A stretch of DNA of 64,000 nucleotides, taken from NCBI GenBank assembly GCA_963585895.1, contig OY757904.1, positions 63,012,008 through 63,076,007 on the forward strand, read 5' to 3'. Below the pieces are notes generated by a model that did no database searches, was not told the origin of the DNA, and was given only the letters and a program-made list of their open reading frames with translations. This DNA comes from Sepioteuthis lessoniana. Lineage: Eukaryota > Mollusca > Cephalopoda > Myopsida > Loliginidae. The position numbers and the translations under genes are program-made. How positions within the stretch are numbered: the first letter of the stretch is position 1; every line of letters starts with the position of its first letter. Positions 53,352 through 63,615 of this stretch are shown here, in pieces.

Positions 53352-53700
53352 TCATATATATATAACATAGAACATAGGAATCTCGAAACACGAAAAACAC
53401 TTACGACTTCTCAGTTCAGGTACGAAACTTTTTATTACTTTTGAGTTTAAAGGTTCTTCGACATCAGGAGAGAGGGGCACAATCTTTCTATTCTGGCTTT
53501 GTAATCTGCACCCCCCATCTCGTGCGACACATGCCCAAGGCCTCAGCGAGCAAGCGAAAGTCAACCGTCTCGTTGTGTGTTTAGTCTCAACTCTACTAAC
53601 TTTCTTCAAATTCCCTAAATCCTCCGTGCGCTTCCGGTGCGTGACGTCACCCACACTCTGTAACCCCGTTTCCCATCTCGGGCTATTGTGACATCTCTGA
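53352..53700 (-). promoter_or_regulatory. Candidate promoter or LTR with CRE and Ets-like sites
   Basis: Unusually GC-rich for this part. Minus strand carries GTGACGTCAC (a CRE palindrome, 53,641-53,650) next to CACCGGAAGC (Ets-type), then about 200 bp later AGTAATAAAAAG, a possible polyadenylation signal near 53,440. Promoter motifs followed at this short range by AATAAA are more like an LTR than a host gene. A 100-codon minus frame (53,352-53,654) spans it but has no known motif. Confidence 0.4.
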
Positions 53701-54304
53701 GTGATACGTCCGCTCTGCCCGAGCGCGCGTGAATACCTGTGTTAATGTTGCACCTAAGTAACCCATGCACTGAGCCGAAAGGTTCTCAGCCTAACTAAAC
53801 CCAAAGGCATGAAACGAAATCCTTTGGCCATTATATAACAAGTAGAGTATAGTAGTCGAAGAAGATAGATGTTTGATACTTCAAGCTACACCAAAAATTA
53901 CAGTCCCGAACTTAAAGAAGACTACAAAAAATTATTAAACACTGTGCACATCCAAAAGATAATACTCACACAAAAGCATAATTTGTAAATTATTTCTTAT
54001 TTCCGAATTAATAGATGAAAAAACAATATCTTTTTCAATATAAAGTCCTATTATTTGTTTCAGTGTTTACTTGTTTTATTCTATGATTGATTTTACCATA
54101 AACTTTTTATCACACCACCAGGAAGACTCTTCAGTATTATGCTACATTTTGTTACAGTGACTCGTTTCGGGTACCTGGCTAAATTCACGCAACCGATGTA
54201 ACATGTGCATCTGATAATTAGGTTAACCAAAGAGTTCATGGATATACGTATGATCAAGACACAAAATAATCCTCGTCAACGCAGTTGTTGTCCCGATATC
54301 CAGG
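53701..54304. other. No feature recognised
   Basis: No coding frame or repeat identified. Confidence 0.4.
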
Positions 54305-54362
54305 CTCGCAGAGCTTAAAAAAAAAAGAAAAAAAAAAAGGAAAAAAAAAAAAAAGAAGAAAT
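54305..54362. repeat. Purine (A/G) low-complexity tract
   Basis: Runs of A with single G interruptions. The minus-strand frame across it is a poly-Phe artefact. Confidence 0.85.
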
Positions 54363-54676
54363 TGACACACCTCTGAAAGTTGAATAAGTCACACTTCAAA
54401 CCAGTCCCAATGGTAAGTGTTGTAGAGATGGGACTGAGAGGTATCTCAACCGTATAAAGCATATGGTCTCACATATACAGGGTGTCACAAAATAGACGCA
54501 GCCTATTAATACAATAATGATTCTTTAGAGTGACAACCCAACAGTGGTCATTTGGAACATGTCCTGTGAAAAAAAGCATCCTTTGAGCTTGAGACATCAA
54601 ATGAATGTTTTAATTGTTATTATATCAGCATCCAGGACATGCAATATTTTTTGAGTTTCTTATCTTAGTGTTGTAT

Positions 54677-55066
54677 AGCCGTAATACAAATACAAGCGGA
54701 AACATAATCAAACATAATTTACGAACTTCAATGAACAAACAAACAGACGTCTTTATAAAAATATCTCTCATACTTTATTCTCGAAAGGGTTGGTGTTCCT
54801 CTGGTGTGTGAGTGATGGGTGGAGAGACATATACTCAGAGATAAGACCTCTTCTTCGCATATCTTCTTCCAGGAGCCAGGGGATGCCAACGCTTGCACCC
54901 CCTTGCAAGCTCGTCAGAGACGACCAGATCGGCTGTGTGTCCCGCGCTCGACCGCGATTCTCTGCTTCTGTCTAAATCTGATCACGTGGTCCCCTTCCGG
55001 TTACACACCTGTTCAACCTGAATGTCCTGAAGCGCTGTCATCTTCTTGTTTACTCATCAAAATGTA
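54677..55066 (-). mobile_element. Candidate solo LTR
   Basis: On the minus strand the segment starts TGTTACATTTTG and ends GGCTATACAACA, giving the TGTT...AACA ends typical of LTRs. It contains a GC-rich U3-like part and GAGAATAAAG (polyadenylation signal, about 54,780) some 100 bp before the end. Flanking five bases (CTTAG and GCTTG in plus order) do not match, so no target duplication supports it. Confidence 0.35.
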
Positions 55067-55432
55067 ACAGCTTGCCAAAGCACACGGGGTCACTAGGAAC
55101 GAACCGAAAATCTATGTCATATATTATATAACATTAGTTATAAATCATTATTATATTAATGGGTTGCATGTATTTTGAGACAGTTGTGAATATTTTACCC
55201 CAAATAAGTATTGATGCAAAATATTTTTTCCTCTCTTGTTCAAGGCATTTTGATCGAAAATGAATAGTTGTTATAGTAAACTCTGTTCAAATCTGAAACA
55301 AAAAAGAACATATTATTATTAGTAGTTATCAGCAGTCACATGGGTCCCATGTATGTTGATACCCCGTATAGTTGACTATATTAACTGGACATTTAAAAAA
55401 AAATTAAATTACCATCCTTGATAGAGTCACTA
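55067..55432. other. No feature recognised
   Basis: AT-rich spacer. Confidence 0.4.
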
Positions 55433-55486
55433 AAGGTTTGGTTCGGTGGAGTTTTATGGCATATCTAAAATTGTGTGTTACTTAAT

Positions 55487-55781
55487 CCTATTTACACAAC
55501 CCCTCTGCTCTTGCAGGATATGAAACAAGGTCAATTTTTAAGCGGAGTTTAACAGGTTTGAATTCAGAGTTTTCCTTCTCCTAGACTAGATCTCTCACCA
55601 AGGCTGAAGAACCTAGTCTGTGCTACTATTTACCCACAGCTGGAGGGAGAATAATTGGATTCATACCTTTCCCAAGGGTATTAGGGCTATGTGAAATGCA
55701 ATCAGTATCGTCCAGGATTTGAACTCGTGTCGCCGTGTCCATTTCTTATGACGATAACCATTACTCTACAGGCACCTTCAA
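55487..55781 (-). mobile_element. SINE-A, full length, with 13-bp target duplication
   Basis: TGTGTTACTTAAT occurs at 55,474-55,486 and 55,782-55,794. Tail at left (CTATTTACACAACCCCTCTG), reversed head at right (GATTTGAACTCGTGTCGCC; CCATTACTCTACAGGCACC). Confidence 0.92.
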
Positions 55782-56389
55782 TGTGTTACTTAATGCCAAA
55801 TCAAGTTTACTCATTTATATTAGATATATATGATTTGTAAACACAATTTGTTTTAACATTTGTAAACGAGCCTGAGCTCATTTTTTTCACACAGTTAAAT
55901 GGTTTGAAGTATTTCTCACTAATATGACTAATTCTATGAACTATTAATCATTTTTTTGCACACAGTTAAATGCTTTCACATACTGTTATTTAATACTAAT
56001 AATTCTACTTAATATTAATAATTTGTTTGTCCACAGGGAATTGGATACAAGTCTTGCTATTTAACACTAATTATTCAATTTCACATTAGTCATTCAATTG
56101 CACATAGTTAAATGGTTCCAAATATGGCTATGTATCACTAAAACTTCAATTCAACAGTCATTTGTTTACACGCAGTTAAATCATCAAACAGTTCTACATT
56201 CAATAATTCAATTTAGTGTAAGTCATTTGTTTGTACAGAGTTTAAATGTGAAACAGTTCTATTTGACCTACAGATAAAACCTTATCAGATGTTTCCACTC
56301 CGGGCCAGAATGTACCAGGGTGCAATGGCAATGAAGGGGTACTCCGCATTCCCCAAAGGTCTAAGATTGAAGCTTTATGGTCGTATGCT

Positions 56390-57555
56390 AGTCACGGAGC
56401 CCAATGTGGTGTGACTACTAGTCACAGTACTTGTAGTGGCTATTGTGTTCGTGACTACCATTTTCACTTCCGGCTGTTTGCTTTGTCAAATCCTTCGGTG
56501 CCAACGTTGTGTTTAGAAGATCCATGGAGGTGGGTTGACTCAATTCAGCCGGATCTTCTTCTGACGGTCTGGTAATATGAATGGCTAGATTGTCTAGCCA
56601 CTCAAAGAATAGAGAAAACCCGTTGTTTAACAACAACAAAAATCGTTTTTATTGAAACACGTTTGTGAGACAATAAATAACAAACAAACGAGGTTTGCTT
56701 TCCTGGCAAACGGAAGAAAAAATATCGAGAGAGGAAGAGTGACGATGACGTGCAGTTAGAGTAATACTAACGTCTCTAAAGTCTGGGACTTTGAAATTTT
56801 GTAACGTTTGAAAGTTGTTCGGAGTACTTCGGGTCTAGAATGGAAGATATGCTTCTTTGGCAGTCTTGAGTTTCTACTTGGTCCCTTTTTCTTATCCTCT
56901 CTGAGGATTCGTTTAATCATCCTATCTGGACTAAAAATGTTTTCTGATTGGTTGTCCGAAAAGAGACAATTAGGAGTCATATTCCCGTTCGTCAGCCAAT
57001 CATAGTTCAGGATTATATCTTACAGGTATAGGGAAAACCCTTTTTAGATGCTTTGACCAATCAGAACAAGTTTAGAGCAATGGGGTTGAACAAAAAAAAA
57101 TATCAGTCTCACCTGACTGGATGAGGCATTCTCAACTCACCTTTACTTAGGATGGAGCAAGATTAAATCTCCCTTTTAACATTGACCTTCAAAATAAGGA
57201 CTAGAAAAATATATTTTACGAAATGACCCGTTTCATCATTGTGATTGATGAAGTTTCAGTTGACAACCGAAAAATTAAATAAATTTTCTAACCTTTAAAA
57301 CCAGAAACAATTGCCTTGCACTTAACTGACATTTAAAATAAAAAACGATTGTCTCGCACTTAACTGACCTTTAGGAATGATCAACCAGCATTTTAGGTCA
57401 TATAAGCCTTTCCACAGTGATACTTATTTCAAGAATCTTTTTTTGTTTTTGAAATATATATATATATATATATATATATATCAATTAGAATATATTTCAT
57501 AAATTCTAATTTTTACATATTAATTATGTACTCAACCGCACGCCGTGTCACAGCT
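56390..57555 (-). mobile_element. Insert inside SINE-C, possibly an LTR-element end
   Basis: On the minus strand: CCAAT motifs (near 56,995 and 56,945), AATAAAAACG at about 56,650, then a frame at 56,639-56,418 with no known domain. This order (promoter, polyadenylation signal, start of a frame) is compatible with a 5' LTR plus leader, but there is no legible gag or pol. A (TA)n run lies at 57,458-57,482. Confidence 0.35.
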
Positions 57556-57655
57556 TCTCCAATATTCAGGACACTCGTTGGGGTCGGGGGTCTTACCCCT
57601 CTGCAGAGATGCACTTGGTGTATTCAACTCCCCCAGCCAATTCAGCTTAGAGTCA

Positions 57656-58065
57656 CTAAAGGATATAAGTCTGAAAAATCTCTTTCTCTTTTGCTCGTAA
57701 GATGCTTAAAGACAAGGACATGATTCTCATCTTCGGTAACAGGGACTTTTTTAAAAATCTCCTACTGACGCCTTGCGGCAGTAAACACGACACCATAGAA
57801 TAGTTAAGTATATACCACATAGAATGCTTACTTATTCGCACAGATGCTCATTTGATAACACCGCACAACCAACAACTAAAGAACTATTCTCAAATATGTA
57901 AGTCTTTCCCTCTTTCAGTTCTCTAAGATATTCAACGTTCACGAACACACAATAAAAACATTTCCACATATATATCTTTATTTACAACTTTGGTATTCTT
58001 TCTATTAGGTTAACCAAGTCAATGATAGATATCGTTAATTGTACCTTGGGCGAAGCTGAATGCGT
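57656..58065. other. No feature recognised
   Basis: About 400 bp without recognised repeat or gene. Confidence 0.4.
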
Positions 58066-58268
58066 TTGACTTTGCGCTAATATCTTTGGGAAAGTATGAT
58101 TCCATCTGTTTCCTTTAAGATTTAAGAAAATAGTTGAACAAGCTGGGTTTTAGCCTTGGTTTGGCAACTAACCGAAGAGAAGGAAAACTGAACTCAAATC
58201 AGTTTTATTTTATTTAAATTTGACCTAGTATCACATCTTGACTGTGGTGGCAGCTTTTGGCAAATACC
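58066..58268 (+). mobile_element. SINE-A fragment lacking the head
   Basis: GCTAATATCTTTGGGAAAGT, TTTTAGCCTTGGTTTGGCAA and AAATTTGACCTAGTATCACA follow SINE-A order. Confidence 0.6.
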
Positions 58269-58306
58269 TCCGTTGACGTTTCAATGTATACGGTATTTAG
58301 GTCTTT

Positions 58307-58310
<4 letters not shown>

Positions 58311-58343
<33 letters not shown>
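58311..58343. repeat. (TA)n microsatellite
   Basis: Pure TA run adjoining a SINE-D end. Confidence 0.9.
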
Positions 58344-58344
<1 letters not shown>

Positions 58345-58346
<2 letters not shown>

Positions 58347-58442
58347 TAACTTGGCGACCATAGTCGAGGGTAACCCGAAGGCTCCCTTTTCGATAGCTAC
58401 TACACCAAGGTGTAGGGGAGGGCGCTACTCCTTCCCTGGATA
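58345..58442 (-). mobile_element. SINE-D fragment
   Basis: AACTTGGCGACCATAGTCGA and GGGGAGGGCGCTACTCCTTC; the head is missing. Confidence 0.7.
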
Positions 58443-58465
58443 TACCACTCCATACGATACCAAAC

Positions 58466-58577
58466 ATAGCAAATTTTTGAGAACAGTTTAGCAGGTTTCA
58501 ATTCAGATTTTTCCTTTTTCCAGACTGGTTGCTCTCCTCATCATCATGTAGTCGCGCTGGTAGCATAGATTTCTCGG

Positions 58578-58610
<33 letters not shown>

Positions 58611-58817
58611 GTTCTCTCTATCGTTCATCACTCATAGCAAGTGTTACAAATTTCCTTATTGCTAGTCGACCGACACTGACACGTATATGTATAGGAGTCC
58701 ATATGAGTTCGCCAGTGTTTACCAAGGTTAAAGAGCTCAGTTTGCCCTGCTAGTTACCCTTAGAAGAAGGGAGAATAGTTGTCCATTTCCTACGATTGTA
58801 ACCATTACACTACAAAC

Positions 58818-58819
<2 letters not shown>
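58466..58819 (-). mobile_element. SINE-A copy split by an RTE-like LINE end
   Basis: Left part 58,466-58,535 (CAGTTTAGCAGGTTTCAATT) and right part 58,719-58,819 (ACCAAGGTTAAAGAGCTCAG to ACCATTACACTACAAACGCC) are contiguous in the family. The 180 bp between them is the microsatellite-ended 3' tip of the RTE-like LINE. Confidence 0.65.
58536..58718 (-). mobile_element. RTE-like LINE 3' tip
   Basis: Begins with (CAT)n, then CGCGCTGGTAGCATAGATTT and a (CT)n tract (58,580-58,608), matching the last codons and end of the LINE copies at 19.1, 39.9 and 49.3 kb. A very short 5'-truncated insertion. Confidence 0.65.

Positions 58820-58870
<51 letters not shown>
58820..58870. repeat. (TA)n microsatellite
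   Basis: About 50 bp of TA units. Confidence 0.9.
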
Positions 58871-58872
<2 letters not shown>

Positions 58873-58968
58873 TGGCATGTTGCTTGCCTGGATTTCCCTG
58901 ACAATCTGCCGCTAATCATTCCTATCGTCCTTCGCTCTCAGTAGGTCTTCTATACTACATCCTGTATC
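58871..58968 (-). mobile_element. RTE-like LINE 3' tip, second scrap
   Basis: CATGGCATGTTGCTTGCCTG, GGATTTCCCTGACAATCTGC and CCTATCGTCCTTCGCTCTCA match the C-terminal end of the LINE frame in decayed form. Confidence 0.55.
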
Positions 58969-59579
58969 AGTATATATATATATGTACTTTAACGCTAAAA
59001 GCGTTTTTACCCCGTAAAATCTTTAAATTTCTCTATTTAAAAAATGTAAAGCAAGGTGACAATATATTTCAAATTTATTATAAGATTTATAATACTACAA
59101 ATTATAATGATTATAATAAGATTATATTACTATAAATAATACTAATTTATAATAAAAAATCTCACGACCGAGCTAGTATTCAACACGGCTAACTTTTACT
59201 GAACAAATATTAGCTCTTTTTCTTTTATATCCCTTTTTTAGTCACGTGACTATATAGTTGTTGTGATATTAAGTCACAGGACCTAATTGACAGGTAAATA
59301 TTTACTTTTATAGCAGCGTTTCGCAACCAACTCCAATCTTTTATTTATCAAAATATTCGAATCTGAAAAGATTGTTATCTTCCAGGGACAGTTTACAATC
59401 CCCCCACCTTTTATTATAAGCATACACTCTTTTTAAAATACATCACTTGATCTTTGACTCTAGGGAAAAGCGAACAGATATTTGCCGATGAACCTAAATA
59501 GATTTGTTGAAATATTCTTAAATAATCCTTCATTTAAAAAAATCCTAAGCTAATATACTATAAGCTTTCATTTCGTTGC
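58969..59579. other. No feature recognised
   Basis: AT-rich sequence, no coding frame. Confidence 0.4.
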
Positions 59580-59588
59580 AGCCAATGA

Positions 59589-59833
59589 GGTTTGGTTTGG
59601 TCTCTTTGTTTAATGGCATATCAACCTTTGTAAGTTATTTAATGCCAAAGCCATTCTCTAAGAAGAACAGTAGTGATACTATTTAACCCATAGCTGGGAG
59701 GATAAGGGGGTTCATACCCTTCCCCATGGTATTTGCCCGAAAGTGAACGTAATAGTGCGACCGTAGTACGAACTCGCTTACTACGATTCCGCAGTCCATC
59801 GCTTTAACCATTACACCACGAAGAAACCCCACA
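59589..59833 (-). mobile_element. SINE-B, best preserved copy, 9-bp target duplication
   Basis: AGCCAATGA at 59,580-59,588 and 59,834-59,842. Tail GGTTTGGTTTGGTCTCTTTG then TTTAATGGCATATCAACC; body ACCCATAGCTGGGAGGATAA; reversed head with ACGAACTCGC and AACCATTACACCACGAAG. Close to what I would take as the family consensus. Confidence 0.9.
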
Positions 59834-59842
59834 AGCCAATGA

Positions 59843-60739
59843 AAATCGAACCTTCTTACTGTAGTCAGCTGTCCTAGCTCACTAACTATTATTCTAGGCG
59901 AGAAGCCAATGGTTGCATAATATATTTGTGCAAATATTTATACGAATAAAGTGAGGAAAAAAAGCTCTTTGCATACGATCCCATATATAACTTTACAAGT
60001 TTAGGCTTGCTAAAATCAAAGATTCTCTTCTAATGTCCGCTCAAATTTTGCATTGGTTTCCCGGCTTCATTTCCTGTCAATATTGGCTCAAATTTCCAAT
60101 GGTCTATATCAGTTATCATCCCTGTAAACGACCGCATTTATTCCTCATCTTTTTATAGCTTCTTTACATGAACATGTTGAAAGAATTTTCAAAGTGTTTA
60201 CTCTCAGTTCATTATATAATATTTGAATTTTAAAATCGTGAGGCTTCAGTCAAGATAGTTTTTATAAGATGAGTGTCATTTATAAAATCTGACCTCAAAT
60301 GAATTTAACATGATATGATAATTGGAGCTGCTTTGAAACATGGTAGATAAGCTCGAGGTGAAATATAAACATCTAAATAAACAAACCAAGCAGTCACAGA
60401 TAATGTGAAACACTCCCCACTCAAGCTTAACAAACACATCTCAAAAGAAATGTTCATTTGGCATGAGTCCTGAAACAGATATATAAAGGTCAGCTGAAGA
60501 CACTTGGATACTAGAAAATAATTTTCATTCTAAAAATGCACATACTACGTCATCAGAACATTTTTCATCTTTTGACTTATTGCATATCAACTCCTTTAAA
60601 AACATCGTTAAAAACTTTCCCCGAAAATCTGCTTTCCACATATTTTTATCCTGATGATAATCAAAGGTCAAAACTAGTTAAGAAAAATCCAAAAAGAAAT
60701 AACACAAAAGAAAAATTCCTATTTGCCTCGTTACTTTAG

Positions 60740-60777
<38 letters not shown>

Positions 60778-61096
60778 ACAAAAAATAAAAAATATTAAAA
60801 ACAAGCAAATAAATCTGTCTATTCGCAAGAATGCTAAAATGGAAGATAGGAGTATTCATGTAATTACTCATTAGTTTCATTATAAGCTATTAACCATTTC
60901 CAAAAGTCCCATCATAAAAATTATTCGACAACCAAACGTCTCAGACCGAGAGTAAACGAGCAGAAGAATTCAATGCTCGCCGAGAAATATCGACTTGTTC
61001 GCTACACTTTTATTCTTTTTTCATCTGGCCCGTTTTGCAAAAAGAGAATAAAGAAAAGATTTTTTAAATGGTTAGAAATTACCCTCCACCCCCCAA
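59843..61096. other. No gene; (TA)n at 60,744-60,774
   Basis: The 67-codon plus frame at 60,536-60,739 contains a CCTGATGATAATCAAAGGTC motif that resembles 3' ends of retroelements but I cannot assign it. Confidence 0.4.
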
Positions 61097-61225
61097 GGGT
61101 GCCTCACGTTGTGTAATGGTTAGAAAGATTGTTTTGCAAACTTGCAAGAGTGAGTTTGAGTCTTATTGGGTGCCTCATTCATTCGGCCTTGTGCTACATC
61201 AAAGCAAAAACGCTTTGTAAATTAC
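61097..61225 (+). mobile_element. SINE-E copy
   Basis: Head TCACGTTGTGTAATGGTTAG, B box GAGTTTGAGTCTTATTGG, tail GGCCTTGTGCTACATCAAAG. Confidence 0.75.
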
Positions 61226-61318
61226 TACCTTCCAAAAAGTTAACTATTCTAAAAAAACTGACCGTCAGCAAAAATGGAAGGCACGAACTTTCATATATAA
61301 TTTATTTGTCTTATTATA

Positions 61319-62225
61319 TACGAGGGTCATTAAATAAGTTTCCAGACTTTTTTCATATGGGCACTTTTATTGATAGTACACACATGAACCTCTACTCCCC
61401 TTCGAAGTAATCTCCTCCAGCTGCAATGCACTTGTTGTACCGTTCCAACAACTTCTGGAAGGCCCCATTGAAGTCCTCTTGTGTGAGCCTCTCAATGACC
61501 TTCGTCACAGCTTCTTTCATCTCCTCAATTGTCTCATAACGACAGCCTCTTAGCTTAGGGAATAACCAAAAGTCACATGGAGCAAGGTCTGGACTATAGG
61601 GAGGGTGAGGAACTGTGTTGATGCCCATCTTGGTCAAATAGTCTGTGACAAGGATGGAGTTGTGGACTGGTGCATTGTTCGGGGGAAAATGCCACTGACC
61701 CGATTTGAAGAGTGCTGGCCTCTTCCGATAGAATCTCTTCCTGGACTCCTTTAAAAACTCAACAAAGTAACCCTAACCCTAACCCTTTGGCCAATCAACT
61801 CTGGTCTATTGGTTTCTTTACTCCTCCCACACCTCTCATCATCCCACACAGACTTCCTTGAATCTCTTATGCCACTCAAAAACTGATGCTGGATTCATGC
61901 GGGATGGTCGAAAAGCAGTTTGAAGCATTCCATACGTTTCTATGGTAGTTTTTCCAACTTTAAAATAGAATTTTATTGCATATAGTTCTAAAGTGTCCTC
62001 ACGTCCAGATTGCATTTTTAAAATTCACCAACTGTGACAATCAGGCTTTAGTAAGGTGCATTCCAATTCCTGCGGTAGCTGTTCCTTTGAGCCTGAAATC
62101 AGAAAAATTGGTCAGTCATCTCATCCGATGTATAGCAATAACATACTGAATTTTCAAGAGTCTAAGACAATTCTAAATGCCTTTACAAAGACAGTGTGTA
62201 AACCTATTGAAGGCTCCACGTACCT
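61319..62225 (-). mobile_element. Deleted mariner-type element
   Basis: Left end GTTTCCAGACTTTTTTCATA, right end decayed (GTGTAAACCTATTGAAGG). On the minus strand 61,637-61,392 encodes [19 protein letters not shown] and [12 protein letters not shown]. The central deletion junction at about 61,768-61,790 carries AACCCTAACCCTAACCC, as in the copies at 25 and 38 kb. First catalytic Asp region is missing. Confidence 0.82.
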
Positions 62226-62685
62226 TGAACGACTTTATTTGCCATCTCAGAGTATATGTATCATTTATTCTACTATTTTAACTATTCTAAAAAAATCTGA
62301 TAGTTTACAAGATTGGAAAGTACAAACATTCATATATTAATCTATTTGTTTTATCATATACCTTTAACGATTTCAATTACTATCCCGGTGTATATGTATC
62401 ATTCAAATCTCCTAAAATGAACGCATTAGAAAATTCCGAATTCAATACACCAAAATAACTTTGTCTAAGCATAATGAAAGAATAAACTGATCCCACATGA
62501 ACTTGATTAAGCTAAAATTGGTTAACTGGACTTTAATTGAATGAAAACAAGAAAAACCAAAAGCAAAAAGAAAACAAAAGCAAAAACAAAACAAAAGCAA
62601 AAACAAAATCGGGAAGCATGTTTTCTTTATATTCTGAGAAGAAAAAACTCACCATATCAAAATTACTTAGAAATAGTTTAACAAT
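62226..62685. other. No gene; A-rich CAAAAG-type low-complexity at about 62,546-62,608
   Basis: Tandem-like AAAAGCAAAAACAAAAC units precede the gag relic. No LTR boundary seen. Confidence 0.5.
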
Positions 62686-63165
62686 ATGGCGTCACCGATA
62701 GAAAACATAGGATATTTGTCGCACCAAGATGTACCAGAGTTTGTAGAAACTTGGCGAAGATGTTTTGCTGCTTGTGCCAGAGAAAAGAAACTCAAGGACA
62801 ACAAAGAAAATGGAGGTGAAAACGAAATCATCGATTTATTTTTGGTTTCAGCCGGCTATGAAGCAATTATGAAAATTTCCTTGATGATATGCTCAAGAGA
62901 ATTGAAAGAACTGACGTTCGATTAAATTAAGGAGATTATTCTAAAGAATATAAGACACCCAAAGGGGTTGATCGTTGTTGAACGAACGAATTCATGGCAT
63001 TAAAGCAAGAAGACTTGTCTGAAACTTTTAGTAAGACGCCTCCAGATTCTGTGAAATTAAAAGTTTAGGAAAAGAGGAACTGTCTATTGAAGAAGAATTA
63101 ATTCTACTTCAACCGACTGACTGTATCTCAAATACTTTTCTTAAATATAAAATGTTCCAGTGTTT
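62686..63165 (+). pseudogene. Gypsy-type LTR retrotransposon gag, broken
   Basis: The first 79 codons (from ATG at 62,686) read as a gag N-terminus: DVPEFVETWRRCFAACAREK, then IIDLFLVSAGYEAIMKISLM, and ELKELTFD before a stop at 62,923. In-frame continuation and, after a one-base shift, VVERT- and FMALKQEDLSETF-like stretches and later LSIEEELILLQ follow, the usual order of gypsy-type gag. At least one stop and two shifts; no protease or polymerase follows in the window. The retroelement is dead. Confidence 0.6.
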
Positions 63166-63392
63166 GATATTTTCATTTTATGGAGGGCAGGGGGCATACG
63201 AATCGAGACTCATGCGCAATCGTAACAAAAATTATTGATTCAGTCAGCATTCTTCATTTTTGGGGTACATCAGGTGACAAATGTTGAAACGTTTGAAATT
63301 TAAACAAATGCTGTTAAATGTATACCTTTATATAATTAAACAGTGAGGGTTGATAAAAATTGATGACCTTAGAAGTTAATCAATACATTTAG
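63166..63392. other. No feature recognised
   Basis: Short AT-rich spacer. Confidence 0.4.
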
Positions 63393-63615
63393 GAGGAGTC
63401 CTGTAGCGGAGTGGCTAACGTGCTGGATAGCGACATCGCAATAAACGAGTACAAACTCCAGTCGCGCAGTTATGTTCACTTTCGGACTCCCATATATCCC
63501 CGTCAACAATGGGTAAGATAGTACCACAACTGTTCTTTTACAAGAATAGCTTTGGCTATTTAAAACCCACAAAGGTTGATATGTCATTAAACAAAGAAAC
63601 CAAACTAAACCAATA
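63393..63615 (+). mobile_element. SINE-B copy
   Basis: Head GGAGTCCTGTAGCGGAGTGG, GAGTACAAACTCCAGTCG at the B-box place, tail GGTTGATATGTCATTAAACA then AAGAAACCAAACTAAACC. Confidence 0.85.

Larger units (their letters stand above)
55433..57655 (-). mobile_element. SINE-C copy broken by SINE-A and by a ~1.2-kb insert
   Basis: Tail at 55,433-55,486 (GTTTTATGGCATATCTAAAA), monomer body 55,795-56,260, head begins 56,265 (CCTTATCAGATGTTTCCACT) and breaks near 56,385 after CATTCCCCAAAGGTC. The end of the head reappears at 57,556-57,655 (CAGGACACTCGTTGGGGTCG, CTCTGCAGAGATGCACTTGG). Confidence 0.7.
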
